From assembly GCA_037200525.1 (NCBI GenBank), contig JBBCGG010000001.1, positions 4,394,501-4,458,500 on the forward strand: a stretch of 64,000 nt of DNA, given 5' to 3'. The stretch comes from Methylocella sp. (GTDB taxonomy: Bacteria; Pseudomonadota; Alphaproteobacteria; Rhizobiales; Beijerinckiaceae). Shown here piece by piece: positions 26,158 through 35,069 of the stretch. The notes under the pieces were generated by a model, which searched no databases, was not told where the DNA came from, and saw only the letters and a list, made by a program, of their open reading frames with translations. The translations under genes were made by a program, and so were the position numbers. The number at the start of each line of letters is the position of its first letter. Position 1 is the first letter of the stretch.

Positions 26158-26982
26158 TCAACGCGCGATCTTGTTCGAAACCGCGCCGGCTTTCGCCCGC
26201 GCCTGTCCGCGGTCGCCGACCTTATCCCAACGCGTCGAAAAAGCCGTGTCGCAGAGGCCGGGACTGCCGAACCCATCGCTGAAACTGACATTGCTGCGGC
26301 GGTGATGCTCGGCGTGCGCCTTGCTGGTCAAGAGCGCGGCGAGCGCGCCGATGATGCGTCCCTTCAACCCGGTCGCGCCGCGCGGCAGGCGAACCGAGAA
26401 ATCATAGCCCGAATGTTCGTAGAGGCCGCCGAATGCGCCAAGACCGGCGACGAGCAGGTGAAACCCAATGTCCGCCCCGGCGCCGACGAGGATCAGCGGA
26501 ACGAGATAGGGCAAAACGATCTCGAGAAAGAAATCGGCGGCGCTCATATAGCAGGCGCTAATGCTCCTGCTGGCGCTTGTCGAATGATGCACGCTATGAC
26601 CCAATTTGCGGATCAAGCCCGGCCGGTGCAGCAAAAAACGGTGCGAGGCATATTGCACGACGTCGTGCCCGACGCCCATGAACGCGAGGGCGATCAGAAA
26701 ATGCAATGCTCCCATATGCGGCGCGCCGACGAAAGCGAGCCCGGCAAACTGCAGCAACGCCATCGCCGGCAACATAATGAAAAACTGATTGGCGAGCACG
26801 CGCGGCAAAAGCTCGAAATAGCCGAGCCGGTCGACCGGTCGAACCTTGAAGGAGCGCAGCCGTCCCGTGCGGTCGCACCATTCGAAAACCAGCCCGACGC
26901 AGTGATAAATGACCATCTGGCCGAGGCAGGCTAGAACCGAAAGCGGGAGCCACCAGGGCAAAGAGCCGTTCAAGTCAGCCAC
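26158..26982 (-). CDS. Sterol desaturase/fatty acid hydroxylase-family membrane protein
   Basis: 274 residues, about four to five membrane helices. The diiron histidine boxes are present: HDVVQYASHRFLLH (HX3-4H type), HSVHHSTSASRS (HXXHH) and HAEHHRRSN (HXXHH), with further His between. This is the ERG3/fatty acid hydroxylase superfamily, which introduces hydroxyl groups or double bonds in sterols, carotenoids or fatty acyl chains using O2. The start appears to be GTG at 26982. It stands alone on this strand between the AT-rich island and pyrE. Substrate unknown; a lipid-tail substrate is possible given the window's other lipid genes. Confidence 0.85.
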   Translation of the reverse strand: MADLNGSLPWWLPLSVLACLGQMVIYHCVGLVFEWCDRTGRLRSFKVRPVDRLGYFELLPRVLANQFFIMLPAMALLQFAGLAFVGAPHMGALHFLIALAFMGVGHDVVQYASHRFLLHRPGLIRKLGHSVHHSTSASRSISACYMSAADFFLEIVLPYLVPLILVGAGADIGFHLLVAGLGAFGGLYEHSGYDFSVRLPRGATGLKGRIIGALAALLTSKAHAEHHRRSNVSFSDGFGSPGLCDTAFSTRWDKVGDRGQARAKAGAVSNKIAR

Positions 26983-27404
26983 GTCAAAAGCACCTTTCGA
27001 AGCGCAAAGCTGTCACCCATATACCCTCGCGCCAGAGTTTTCGGCAAATCCCGCCGCGAAACTCGATCCTCATGCCGAGGAAGGCACCGATCGAGGCGCG
27101 TGGGCGGCTCGGCGGATAGGCTGAGGCTTTGAGAGCAGGCTGCGCCTGCTTCCCGCGAGCGCCGCCGAGTTTCAATCCTATTTAACTCAACACATAATTT
27201 CAGCCGAAAAGTCCATGACTTTTTGCCGATCACAGTTTCTAACTATTTGTTCCAACACGTGATCTTGCCGCAATGAGCTGCGACGCCGCGCCTAATGGTG
27301 CCAGCGCAAGTTGCTGCGCTCTTGCCAATCCGCGCAGATTAATTAGGACAGGACGGATCGAGGCGCGATCTGACGCAATGGGACGGAAGGGACATGGGAC
27401 TTTG
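26983..27404. other. Divergent intergenic region with a 7-bp hairpin
   Basis: 420 bases between the desaturase (minus) and pyrE (plus). It holds a perfect short hairpin, AGCAGGC-TGC-GCCTGCT (27134-27150), and a more AT-rich stretch 27175-27265 that is likely promoter sequence. No gene is supported. Confidence 0.4.
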
Positions 27405-28103
27405 ATGACGGAACCTTCACCCGAAAAGGAAATCATCGCCCGCGAAACTGCAAAAATGCTGATCGAGGTCGAGGCGATTCTGTTCAATTCGGAAACGCCC
27501 TTCATCTTCACCTCGGGCTGGGCGAGCCCGGTCTACACCGACATGCGCAAAATTATTTCCTACCCGCGTTTGCGCACGCGCCTCGTCGATTTCGCCGTGA
27601 CGACGATCGAGCGCGAGATCGGCTATGAGCGCCTCGACGTCATCGCGGGAGGAGAGACCGCGGGCATTCCTTACGCCGCATGGCTGGCGGATCGCCTGAT
27701 GCTGCCGATGCAATATATCCGCAAAAAGCCGAAAGGTTTCGGCCGCAACGCGCGAATCGAGGGCGACCTGCATGAGGGCGGCCGGGCGCTTCTGGTCGAG
27801 GATCTCGCCACCGACGGGCGCAGCAAAGTGAGTTTCTGCAACGCCCTGCGCGAGGCGGGACAAAGCTGCGACCATGCCTTCGTCTTTTTCTTCTACGGCA
27901 TTTTTCCGCAGACAAAAGCGATCATGTCGGACCTCGGCGTCACCCTGCATTATCTCGTCACCTGGCGGGATATCCTCGCCGCAGCGCGAAAAAACGAGTA
28001 TTTCAAGCGGGAAACGCTCGATGAAGTTGAGAAATTCTTGAATGAACCCGCGCAATGGTCAGCCGAGCATGGCGGCATCGCGGATTTCAAGTCCGGATCC
28101 TAA
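27405..28103 (+). CDS. pyrE: Orotate phosphoribosyltransferase
   Basis: 232 residues, catalysing orotate + PRPP to OMP in pyrimidine synthesis. PyrE features: [16 protein letters not shown] (N-terminal orotate-binding region), [17 protein letters not shown] (flexible catalytic loop with Lys), and the PRPP-binding block [13 protein letters not shown], the local form of the VEDvxTTGgS signature. Starts at ATG 27405 (MTEPSPEKE); an in-frame ATG at 27378 would add nine residues. It is slightly longer than E. coli PyrE, as in other alphaproteobacteria. Monocistronic, followed by a GC-rich hairpin. PRPP would come from Prs, encoded at 49159. Confidence 0.95.
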   Translation: MTEPSPEKEIIARETAKMLIEVEAILFNSETPFIFTSGWASPVYTDMRKIISYPRLRTRLVDFAVTTIEREIGYERLDVIAGGETAGIPYAAWLADRLMLPMQYIRKKPKGFGRNARIEGDLHEGGRALLVEDLATDGRSKVSFCNALREAGQSCDHAFVFFFYGIFPQTKAIMSDLGVTLHYLVTWRDILAAARKNEYFKRETLDEVEKFLNEPAQWSAEHGGIADFKSGS

Positions 28104-28105
28104 GC

Positions 28106-28138
28106 GCGGGCGGAGTTCGCGAGATCCGCGCCGCCCGC
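28106..28138. terminator. GC-rich hairpin between pyrE and convergent cupin gene
   Basis: GCGGGCGG (28106-28113) and CCGCCCGC (28131-28138) are perfect complements, placed between two convergent stops. It could serve both directions; there is no T-run. Confidence 0.5.
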
Positions 28139-28163
28139 AACTCAACGCCGCCGGCGCGGCCTC

Positions 28164-28682
28164 TCAGACCTCCCGCCAGCCCGGCTTGCTTGGGTCGGTC
28201 AGATGATAATGGATCGGCCCTAAGCCTGTGATGGCGATGATGGCCGGCTCGGCGACGCCTTTCTTGACGCCATCATAATGCGCCGTCTTGGCGACGCGCC
28301 GCACAAAGGACCCCGCCGAGACCGGCACAGTCGCATCAGGCGCGAAGTCCTCGCCGCTGGCCACATACCATGTGCCGGAAAGAACGACGCACAGGCGGTC
28401 GGTCTCATAATAATGCGGAGCGCTCATATAACCAGGATGCCAGCGGATCAGCACGAAATACTGGCCCGGCTCGCCGATGGCGCCAAACATCGGCGCCTGT
28501 TCGGCCATCCCCGGCGGAAAATTATAGAGCGGTTGCCAGGGTATCTGGTCTGGCGGCGTGACGATGGTCATTGATGGGTCGACGCCCGCCGCTTGCGCTG
28601 AGCCGATGCCGAAGGACGCGGCCGCAGCAGCCAGCAAGGGCGCCGCCAAGAGGTCGCGGCGGTTAGTTATAAATTCGTTCAT
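28164..28682 (-). CDS. Exported cupin-domain protein
   Basis: 172 residues from MNEFITNRRDLLAAP, which has a twin-arginine-like signal (NRRDLLAAPLLAAAAAS ... AQAAG), so the protein is probably periplasmic. The cupin core is seen as HPGYMSAPHYYETDRLCVVLSG (metal ligands His/Glu-type) and VSAGSFVRRVAKTAHYDG. This is a small single-domain cupin with a conserved GPIHYHLTDP tail. No substrate can be assigned. A start 9 codons further upstream (28709) is possible but spoils the signal peptide. It is convergent with pyrE and separate from the glycosyltransferase upstream by 67 bases. Confidence 0.75.
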   Translation of the reverse strand: MNEFITNRRDLLAAPLLAAAAASFGIGSAQAAGVDPSMTIVTPPDQIPWQPLYNFPPGMAEQAPMFGAIGEPGQYFVLIRWHPGYMSAPHYYETDRLCVVLSGTWYVASGEDFAPDATVPVSAGSFVRRVAKTAHYDGVKKGVAEPAIIAITGLGPIHYHLTDPSKPGWREV

Positions 28683-28749
28683 CAGGGTTCCCACGATCGA
28701 TTGCGACAAGGCTATGGAAGCATGATCGTTTTACGCTGATGCGACCGCG

Positions 28750-29934
28750 CTAAACATCTTCCTTGTTCGCGCCGGCGAAAAGAATAGCGCTCCAGGGAAC
28801 GCCGCTGACAAACATCAAGCCCTTCGCGTGCAGCGGCCCGAGAACCGGCGCGATGGTTTTGAAGCGCTTGACGAGTTGATTGGCGACGCGCGATCGGCGC
28901 GACCATCGCGGCGCGCGCGCGTTCGCGGCAGGGTCCGAGCAATCGAGCCGCCTCAGCAGTCGGGCGTAATCGAAGGCGGTCCAGCCGCGCTCTAAAAAGA
29001 ATCCAGCGCGCTCAATCAGATGATCGATCAGAATGGCTTTGGCTTGCGCATTGCTGTCTCCCGAGCCGCCCGGCTGGTAGGACAGCACTTTGTGCAATTG
29101 CGCCCGTTTTGAAAACATATTGCCGCCATGCAGGCGATACACCGCGAGCGCATCGTCAATGAGGACGCTGCCGCTGATGGCGTTGACGCCGAGGCAGAAA
29201 TAGAGATCGGTTCCGGTCCTGAGGCCGGCGAGCGCCGAATTGGCTGAAAATAGATCGAGCGCATCGCGGCGAAAGCAATTGCCCGAGGTCGGCGACCAGA
29301 CCCATTCATTCGTCATCGGCTCCACGAAGCGAATTCGATCAAGGATACCGCGATCGAAATTGTCCGGCGGCCAGGAATCGCCGGAAGCATGGCGATATGG
29401 GCGCACGGCATTCGCTTTGGCGCCGCGCTTGGCGCTAATCACGCGGTTGAACGCCTCTTCGGAACCAAGCACCACCTGATCGCCGACGACCTGGAGCATG
29501 TCGCCCGACGTGAAGCCGACATGAACGCGTAGCGACAGATGGACAAAAATATGGGTTTCGACGCCATGCAGCAACAGCATGTCGTCGGCGTCCAGAAATA
29601 TGACGTAAGGCCCGCAAGACGCCGCGAGACCGTCTAAAGCGGCGGCTGTCTGGCCGTCATTTGCAACGCGGCGGATGATCTTGGCCGCGGGATGGCGCGT
29701 CTCGATCGCACGAAGAACCTCTGGACTTTCGTCGGTCGAGGCGTTGTCCACAATGACGCATTCGATATTTGGATAGGTTTGCCCAAAGACCGAATCCACG
29801 GCGGCGTGGAGAAAACGGCCATAGTTGAAATTGACCACGACGACGCTCACCAGAGGCAGACGAACGATCGCCGCCGCATCGCTGCGGGAGTCGTCCAAAA
29901 GACGTTTGGTCAACTGAAGCTCATTCGTGGACAT
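28750..29934 (-). CDS. Family 2 glycosyltransferase
   Basis: 394 residues. GT-A fold: LVSVVVVNFNYGRFLHAAVDSVFGQ at the N-terminus, then CVIVDNASTDES (nucleotide-sugar binding Asp) and VIFLDADDMLL (DXD motif), typical of inverting GT2 enzymes that build surface polysaccharide. The N-terminal 25 residues precede the domain; the frame extends upstream to 30174 but ATG 29934 (MSTNELQ) is better placed. The C-terminal 150 residues are helical with no membrane segment. No polysaccharide cluster surrounds it, so acceptor and sugar are unknown. Confidence 0.85.
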   Translation of the reverse strand: MSTNELQLTKRLLDDSRSDAAAIVRLPLVSVVVVNFNYGRFLHAAVDSVFGQTYPNIECVIVDNASTDESPEVLRAIETRHPAAKIIRRVANDGQTAAALDGLAASCGPYVIFLDADDMLLLHGVETHIFVHLSLRVHVGFTSGDMLQVVGDQVVLGSEEAFNRVISAKRGAKANAVRPYRHASGDSWPPDNFDRGILDRIRFVEPMTNEWVWSPTSGNCFRRDALDLFSANSALAGLRTGTDLYFCLGVNAISGSVLIDDALAVYRLHGGNMFSKRAQLHKVLSYQPGGSGDSNAQAKAILIDHLIERAGFFLERGWTAFDYARLLRRLDCSDPAANARAPRWSRRSRVANQLVKRFKTIAPVLGPLHAKGLMFVSGVPWSAILFAGANKEDV

Positions 29935-30070
29935 CCTCAACGCTTCGACATGAACGAAATCTCTCTCTCCAGTCAACTTGATTGCATGTTGAAGCTCGCT
30001 CGGCCGCCGCTCCGAGCCTGAGCAATTCCGCGACGAATATGATAGGAGATGCCTCCTCACGCTTACGCAA

Positions 30071-31093
30071 TTGAAAGGCATCGCATTGGGTAAATCGTCT
30101 TCGCCGTCCGTAACCCGTTTCCATCGCCTCGGGACCAGCGATCTCAACGTCTCAGCGCTAGGGCTTGGCTGCATGTCGTTTTCCGGCGTTTATGGGCCGT
30201 GCGAGGACGTTGACGGCGCATCGGTCATCAAGGCGGCTTTGGACGCCGGGATAAATTTTTTCGACACCGCCGATATGTACGGCTGGGGGCACAATGAAAG
30301 CCTTGTCGGCGCTGCGATCGCCGGACTGAACCGCGATATTTTTCTCGCGACGAAGTTCGGCCACGTTCGCACGCCCGCTGGGAAGACGGTCATCAATGGA
30401 AGGCCGGATTATGTGTTCTCCGCCTGCGACGCCAGTTTGCAAAGGCTCAAGGTCGACCACATCGATCTTTATTACCAGCACCGCGTCGATCCGCAGGTGC
30501 CGATCGACGAGACGGTCGACGCGATGGCTCAATTGGTGAAAAAAGGCAAGGTGCGGGCGATCGGCCTCTCGGAGGCAAGACCGGAAACCATCCGTCGCGC
30601 GCACAAAATCTATCCGCTGACGGCGGTGCAGATGGAATATTCGCTGCTCTATCGAACCGAAGCGGAGGAAGTGCTCGCCACCACGCGTGAACTTGGCATC
30701 GCCTTCGTCGCCTATTCGCCGCTCGGGCGCGGTCTTCTCACTGGCGCGATCCAATCAACTGAGGACGTCGCCGGTGACCGGCGAGCCGAGCATCCACGCT
30801 TTGATATCGAGAACTTCGCGCATAACCGGCGGCTTGCCGACCGGGTCGCAGCGATGGCCAAGGCGAAGGGATGCACGACGGCGCAGCTCGCGCTCGCCTT
30901 CATTTTGGCGCAAGGCGACGACGTTACGCCAATCCCCGGAACGAAGAAGATAGAGCGGCTCATGGAGAACATTGGCGCTCTCGCGGTCGAACTGGACAGC
31001 GCCGAAATGGAGGAACTCGCGACGATGATTCCTCGCGACGCCGCCGCTGGCGAACGCTACCCGGAAGCGGCGCTCAAGAACGCCTATCTTTGA
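30071..31093 (+). CDS. Aldo/keto reductase
   Basis: About 330-340 residues, (beta/alpha)8-barrel NADPH oxidoreductase. Key residues: Asp/Tyr in FFDTADMYGWGHNE, Lys in LATKFGHV and His in YYQHRVDPQVPIDE form the catalytic tetrad; the cofactor-binding end reads PIPGTKKIERLMENI. The overall pattern (LGTSDLNVSALGLGCMSFSG) is that of the AKR13-like group. The start is unclear: the frame opens at a TTG at 30071 without a good ribosome binding site, and homologues would begin near SVTRFHRLG. Divergent from the glycosyltransferase. Natural substrate unknown. Confidence 0.85.
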   Translation: MKGIALGKSSSPSVTRFHRLGTSDLNVSALGLGCMSFSGVYGPCEDVDGASVIKAALDAGINFFDTADMYGWGHNESLVGAAIAGLNRDIFLATKFGHVRTPAGKTVINGRPDYVFSACDASLQRLKVDHIDLYYQHRVDPQVPIDETVDAMAQLVKKGKVRAIGLSEARPETIRRAHKIYPLTAVQMEYSLLYRTEAEEVLATTRELGIAFVAYSPLGRGLLTGAIQSTEDVAGDRRAEHPRFDIENFAHNRRLADRVAAMAKAKGCTTAQLALAFILAQGDDVTPIPGTKKIERLMENIGALAVELDSAEMEELATMIPRDAAAGERYPEAALKNAYL

Positions 31094-31129
31094 GTTTTAG
31101 AAGCGGCGCCGGCGTGGGAGAAAAACCCA

Positions 31130-32368
31130 TCAAACCGGCGCCGCTACAGACTCTTCCTTCTGCCGCAAATCGGCTTCGCGGCGGCTGATGTAGTCCCGCG
31201 TATACGGGACAGCCGCATCGAGCTTCTTTGCGAGCTGGATTTGAAAGATGAGGATGCCCTGCCGCCTGAACGCCGTTTCCGACCCCGCGAGATAAAATTC
31301 CCACATGCGGCAGAAGCGTTCGTCATAGATCGCTTTGGCCTCTTTGCGTCGGGCCATAAAGCGCTCGCGCCAGATCCTCAAGGTCTCGGCGTAATGAAGC
31401 CGCAGCATCTCTATGTCCGTGACGATGAGGCCCGCGCGTTCTATCGCCGGCAGAATTTCCGACAAGGCCGGGATATAGCCTCCTGGAAATATATATTTGG
31501 CGATCCACGGGTTGGTCGCCGCCGGTCCCGGCCCTCGACCGATGGTGTGCACGAAAGCCACCCCATCCTCATCGAGCATCTGCGCGATCTTCTGGAAATA
31601 GGCATCGTAATTCGGCAGGCCGACATGCTCGAACATTCCAGTCGAGACGATGCGATCAAACCGCTCGTCGATCTCGCGATAATCGAGCAGACGGAAATCG
31701 ACCGCCGCCGATAATCCAAGGTCGGCGGCGCGCTTTTCGGCGATGGCGAATTGAGCCTTTGATAAAGTGAGGCCGGTGACCGAAGCCTCGCAAAACCGCG
31801 CCAGATAAATTGCCGTTCCGCCAAAGCCGCTCCCGATGTCGAGCACCCGCTGGCCGGGCTCGACCAGGAGTTTCGCCGCGATGTGACGCTTTTTGGCGAG
31901 CTGCGCGTCTTCAAGGCTTTGGCCGTCAAATTCGAAATAGGCGCAGGAATATTGCAGGTCTGAATCGAGGAACAGCGTGTAAATGCCGGCATCGAGATCG
32001 TAGTGATGCGCGACATTGTTGCGCGCCCGCACCTTGTCGTTAACCTGGCTAAAGCGACGCACGAGCAAACGCGCCTCTTGCAGCAGGCGCACCCAACCTT
32101 TCGGCTGCATCAGATTGTCGGCGGCGAGCATCAGCACGTCGTAGACAGAGCCTTGCGTCACCTCGATGCGGCCGTCCATGAACAATTCGCCGAAATGAAG
32201 TTCCGGGTCGAGCATGAGCGAAATCTGGGCGGCTCTGTCGGCAAAGCGTATCACCACCGTCTTTCCGGCGCCATCGCCAACGACGAACCGATGTCCGGCC
32301 GCGGTCTCTACCTCGATCGACCCTGCGCGGATCAATCGGTCAAAAAAAATCTTGAATAAATGGTCCAC
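31130..32368 (-). CDS. cfa: Cyclopropane-fatty-acyl-phospholipid synthase
   Basis: 412 residues. Uses S-adenosylmethionine to add a methylene bridge across double bonds of membrane phospholipid acyl chains. Seen: RNNVAHHYDLDAGIYTLFLD (family block), SAM-binding RVLDIGSGFGGTAIYLARF, MFEHVGLPNYDAYF, the IFPGGYIPALSE segment and the C-terminal FRRQGILIFQIQLA. I chose GTG 32368 (VDHLFKIFFDRLIRAGS), which aligns with family N-termini; the frame continues upstream to a TTG at 32449. Convergent with the aldo/keto reductase; divergent regulatory inputs are not visible. Confidence 0.9.
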   Translation of the reverse strand: MDHLFKIFFDRLIRAGSIEVETAAGHRFVVGDGAGKTVVIRFADRAAQISLMLDPELHFGELFMDGRIEVTQGSVYDVLMLAADNLMQPKGWVRLLQEARLLVRRFSQVNDKVRARNNVAHHYDLDAGIYTLFLDSDLQYSCAYFEFDGQSLEDAQLAKKRHIAAKLLVEPGQRVLDIGSGFGGTAIYLARFCEASVTGLTLSKAQFAIAEKRAADLGLSAAVDFRLLDYREIDERFDRIVSTGMFEHVGLPNYDAYFQKIAQMLDEDGVAFVHTIGRGPGPAATNPWIAKYIFPGGYIPALSEILPAIERAGLIVTDIEMLRLHYAETLRIWRERFMARRKEAKAIYDERFCRMWEFYLAGSETAFRRQGILIFQIQLAKKLDAAVPYTRDYISRREADLRQKEESVAAPV

Positions 32369-32502
32369 GCCTACCCGCCGACTCGGAAAAACCCTATGCA
32401 CTTCATTAAAAATGAATTTGCCGAAATTCAAGGCCAATGAAAAGAGCAAGTTACAGAAGCCGGCTTGGCCGCGTCGTTTCTTGCAGCTGGCGAACCGGCG
32501 CG

Positions 32503-32979
32503 TCAGCCAGCGATCGGAAACGCGGTCTCCGACTTGATGTCTTCGAGAACAAAACGCGAGATCACGCTCTTCAACGGAATTAGCTCGATCAACCGTTTAT
32601 AGAACTCATCGAAAGCGGAGGCGTCGGCCGCGACGACCCTCAGGACGTAATCAACATCGCCGGCGGTGCGATAAAGATCCACGACCTCTTCCATGGCCGC
32701 CAGATCGCTGGCGAATCGCGCCAATGCCTTTCCCGAATGTTCGCCGACCCGGATCTCTACAAAAACAGTGACGTTCAAGCCGAGTTTGGCCGGGTCCAAC
32801 AGGGCGATGCGTCGTCGGATCACGCCCGCGGCCTCGAGCCGCCGCAGCCTTTTCCAACACGGCGTCTGCGATAGCCCGACCTGCGCAGCAATTTCATTGA
32901 TCGACAGCGAAGCGTCCCTTTGGACGATGCGAAGAATTTGTTTGTCGATCGAGTCCAGGGTTTTCGGTTCGCTCATCAT
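32503..32979 (-). CDS. Lrp/AsnC-family transcriptional regulator
   Basis: About 158 residues. N-terminal winged helix (LDSIDKQILRIVQRDASLSI, then VGLSQTPCWKRLRRLEAAGVI) and a C-terminal RAM ligand-binding domain (VVDLYRTAGDVDYVLRV). These regulators usually sense an amino acid. Transcribed divergently from ssuD with 214 bases between, so it may control that gene as well as itself; this is inferred from position. ATG 32979 or 32976 is preferred over the upstream TTG. Confidence 0.9.
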   Translation of the reverse strand: MMSEPKTLDSIDKQILRIVQRDASLSINEIAAQVGLSQTPCWKRLRRLEAAGVIRRRIALLDPAKLGLNVTVFVEIRVGEHSGKALARFASDLAAMEEVVDLYRTAGDVDYVLRVVAADASAFDEFYKRLIELIPLKSVISRFVLEDIKSETAFPIAG

Positions 32980-33193
32980 ATCCAACGGAATAATTCTATT
33001 TTGTTTATAGATCTTATTTAGGCTGTTGCAAGTTTATCGCTTGTTGCAATTCAGCAATCGCGGCAAGGTCGGGACCTTCAAAATTGACTCATAAGCATAT
33101 ACAATCCATAAAATGAATGAACTTTAGAGGGCTGCGAAAGCCTGTCGCCGGCCTGATCACCAGTTGATCCGACATCAAATAAGAAAGACGCAT

Positions 33194-34387
33194 ATGAGCG
33201 AGACTTCCGCCAAAACCGCGCTTCAGCCAACCGCGAATGTCTTGTGGTTTTTGCCGACCCATGGCGATGGCCGATATCTCGGCACCTCGCATGGCGCCCG
33301 AGAGGTCAGCTTGCGCTATCTCGCCCAGATCGCGCAGGCCGCCGATGAACTCGGATATTTCGGTGTCCTTTTGCCAACCGGCCGCTCCTGCGAGGATTCC
33401 TGGGTCGTCGCCTCCGCGCTGGCGCCTCTGACGCGCCGCCTGCGCTTTCTCGTGGCCGTGCGTCCCGGTCTGCAATCGCCGACCCTCGCCGCTCGGATGA
33501 CTGCGACGCTTGATCGCATCTCAGAGGGACGACTGCTGATCAATGTCGTCACCGGCGGCGATCCCATCGAGAATAAGGGCGACGGAATTTTCCTCAGCCA
33601 CGACGAACGCTACGAGATTACCGACGAATTCCTCCAGATCTACTCTCGCCTTCTGGCGGGCGAGGAGGTCACGTTCAAAGGCGCGCATCTGCAGGTCGAG
33701 GGGGGCAAACTGCTGTTTCCGCCGATCCAGCAGGGCGGGCCGCCGCTATATTTCGGCGGTTCCTCGCCCGCAGGTCAGGCCATCGCCGCGCGCAGCATCG
33801 AGAAATATCTCACCTGGGGTGAGCCCCCGGCGCAGGTCGCAGAAAAAACCGCCGCCATGCGCAGCCGCGCCGCCGCGGTCGGCCGGACTGTCAGTTTCGG
33901 CATTCGCCTCCATGTCATCGTACGCGAGAGCGCGGACGAGGCCTGGGCCGCCGCCGCCAAGCTGATCGAACACGTCGATGACGCGACGATAGCCGAAGCG
34001 CAAAAAGCCTTCGCTCGGATGGATTCAGTTGGGCAGCAAAGAATGGCGGCGCTCCATCAAGGCCAGCGCGGCAATCTCGAGATCAGCCCCAATCTTTGGG
34101 CGGGCGTTGGCCTCGTGCGCGGCGGAGCGGGAACGGCGCTCGTCGGCGATCCCGAGACGGTCGCCGAGCGGATGCGCGAATATATGGCCGCCGGCATCGA
34201 TACGTTCATCCTTTCGGGATATCCGCATCTTGAAGAGGCCTATCGCTTCGCCGAACTTGTGCTGCCGCTCTTGCCGCTCGCCAGCACAACTCTTACGCCG
34301 CGGGTGGCGTCAGCGCATCGCGGCCCCTTTGGCGAGATCGTCGGCAATGCCTTCGCGCCGGAAGATCGACGCGCCAGCGCGTCCTGA
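33194..34387 (+). CDS. ssuD: FMNH2-dependent alkanesulfonate monooxygenase
   Basis: 397 residues, luciferase-like TIM barrel. SsuD cleaves alkanesulfonates to aldehyde and sulfite with FMNH2 and O2, supplying sulfur when sulfate is scarce. Seen: [35 protein letters not shown] (contains the SsuD Cys), [30 protein letters not shown], and a C-terminal [23 protein letters not shown], all close to the SsuD pattern. Length fits (E. coli SsuD is 381). Start at 33194 has AAGAAAG upstream. Unlike the usual ssu operon, no FMN reductase (ssuE) or ABC transporter (ssuABC) is adjacent; they must be elsewhere. Confidence 0.9.
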   Translation: MSETSAKTALQPTANVLWFLPTHGDGRYLGTSHGAREVSLRYLAQIAQAADELGYFGVLLPTGRSCEDSWVVASALAPLTRRLRFLVAVRPGLQSPTLAARMTATLDRISEGRLLINVVTGGDPIENKGDGIFLSHDERYEITDEFLQIYSRLLAGEEVTFKGAHLQVEGGKLLFPPIQQGGPPLYFGGSSPAGQAIAARSIEKYLTWGEPPAQVAEKTAAMRSRAAAVGRTVSFGIRLHVIVRESADEAWAAAAKLIEHVDDATIAEAQKAFARMDSVGQQRMAALHQGQRGNLEISPNLWAGVGLVRGGAGTALVGDPETVAERMREYMAAGIDTFILSGYPHLEEAYRFAELVLPLLPLASTTLTPRVASAHRGPFGEIVGNAFAPEDRRASAS

Positions 34388-34406
34388 GACGCTCAGCGGC
34401 GCAAGC

Positions 34407-35000
34407 TCAGCCCTGACTGGGCTCGACCTTGCCCGCTTTCGGTTGAGCCGGACGCGGTCGCTTGCCCGGCCATGCGACAATATGATCCGGATAGTCATCG
34501 AGGGGAACCTCGGTCTCCAACGCGGAGACGCGCCCGCGCGCCGATACGCCCGCCTCATGCACGCTTTGGGGCGATCCGGAGATCAGCGGATGCCACCACG
34601 CGAGGTCGCGCCCTTCGGCGACCAGCCGATAGGCGCAGGACGGCGGCAGCCAGTTGAGGGTTCGCACCGCCTCCGGCGATAATTTGATGCAGTCATGCAC
34701 TTTGCGGCGGCGATGTGCGTAATCGGCGCAGCGACAGGTTCCGGCGTCGAAAAGTTTGCAGGCGACGTCAGTGAAGTGAATCTGGCCGGTATCCTCGTCC
34801 TCAAGTTTAACGAGGCAACAGCGGCCGCAACCGTCGCAAAGACTCTCCCACTCGTCCACATTCATGGCTTCGAGGGATTTTGCCTTCCAAAATGGATTTT
34901 TGCGGGCGCTTTTCACCGGTTTGGCTTTAGCCTTGGCTTCAGTCAAAATTTCGCCCCCGCCCGCGGCGATGCTGTCAGTGTTTGGAAAGGACTGAGCCAT
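34407..35000 (-). CDS. UPF0260/YkgJ-family cysteine cluster protein (YcgN-like)
   Basis: 197 residues. After a variable, Lys/Ala-rich first 35 residues the conserved domain runs [20 protein letters not shown] then [17 protein letters not shown], with more Cys in [24 protein letters not shown] and [15 protein letters not shown]. The Cys set is thought to bind a metal or Fe-S cluster. This matches the YcgN group, present across proteobacteria with no established function. It is convergent with ssuD and divergent from the penicillin-binding protein gene. Confidence 0.85.
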   Translation of the reverse strand: MAQSFPNTDSIAAGGGEILTEAKAKAKPVKSARKNPFWKAKSLEAMNVDEWESLCDGCGRCCLVKLEDEDTGQIHFTDVACKLFDAGTCRCADYAHRRRKVHDCIKLSPEAVRTLNWLPPSCAYRLVAEGRDLAWWHPLISGSPQSVHEAGVSARGRVSALETEVPLDDYPDHIVAWPGKRPRPAQPKAGKVEPSQG

Positions 35001-35069
35001 AGGCTCGGAACGCCTCTTCTCAAGGTTGCGCGCAGGGCTTGCGCCTCCCTATGACAATCGTCAAGGGCC

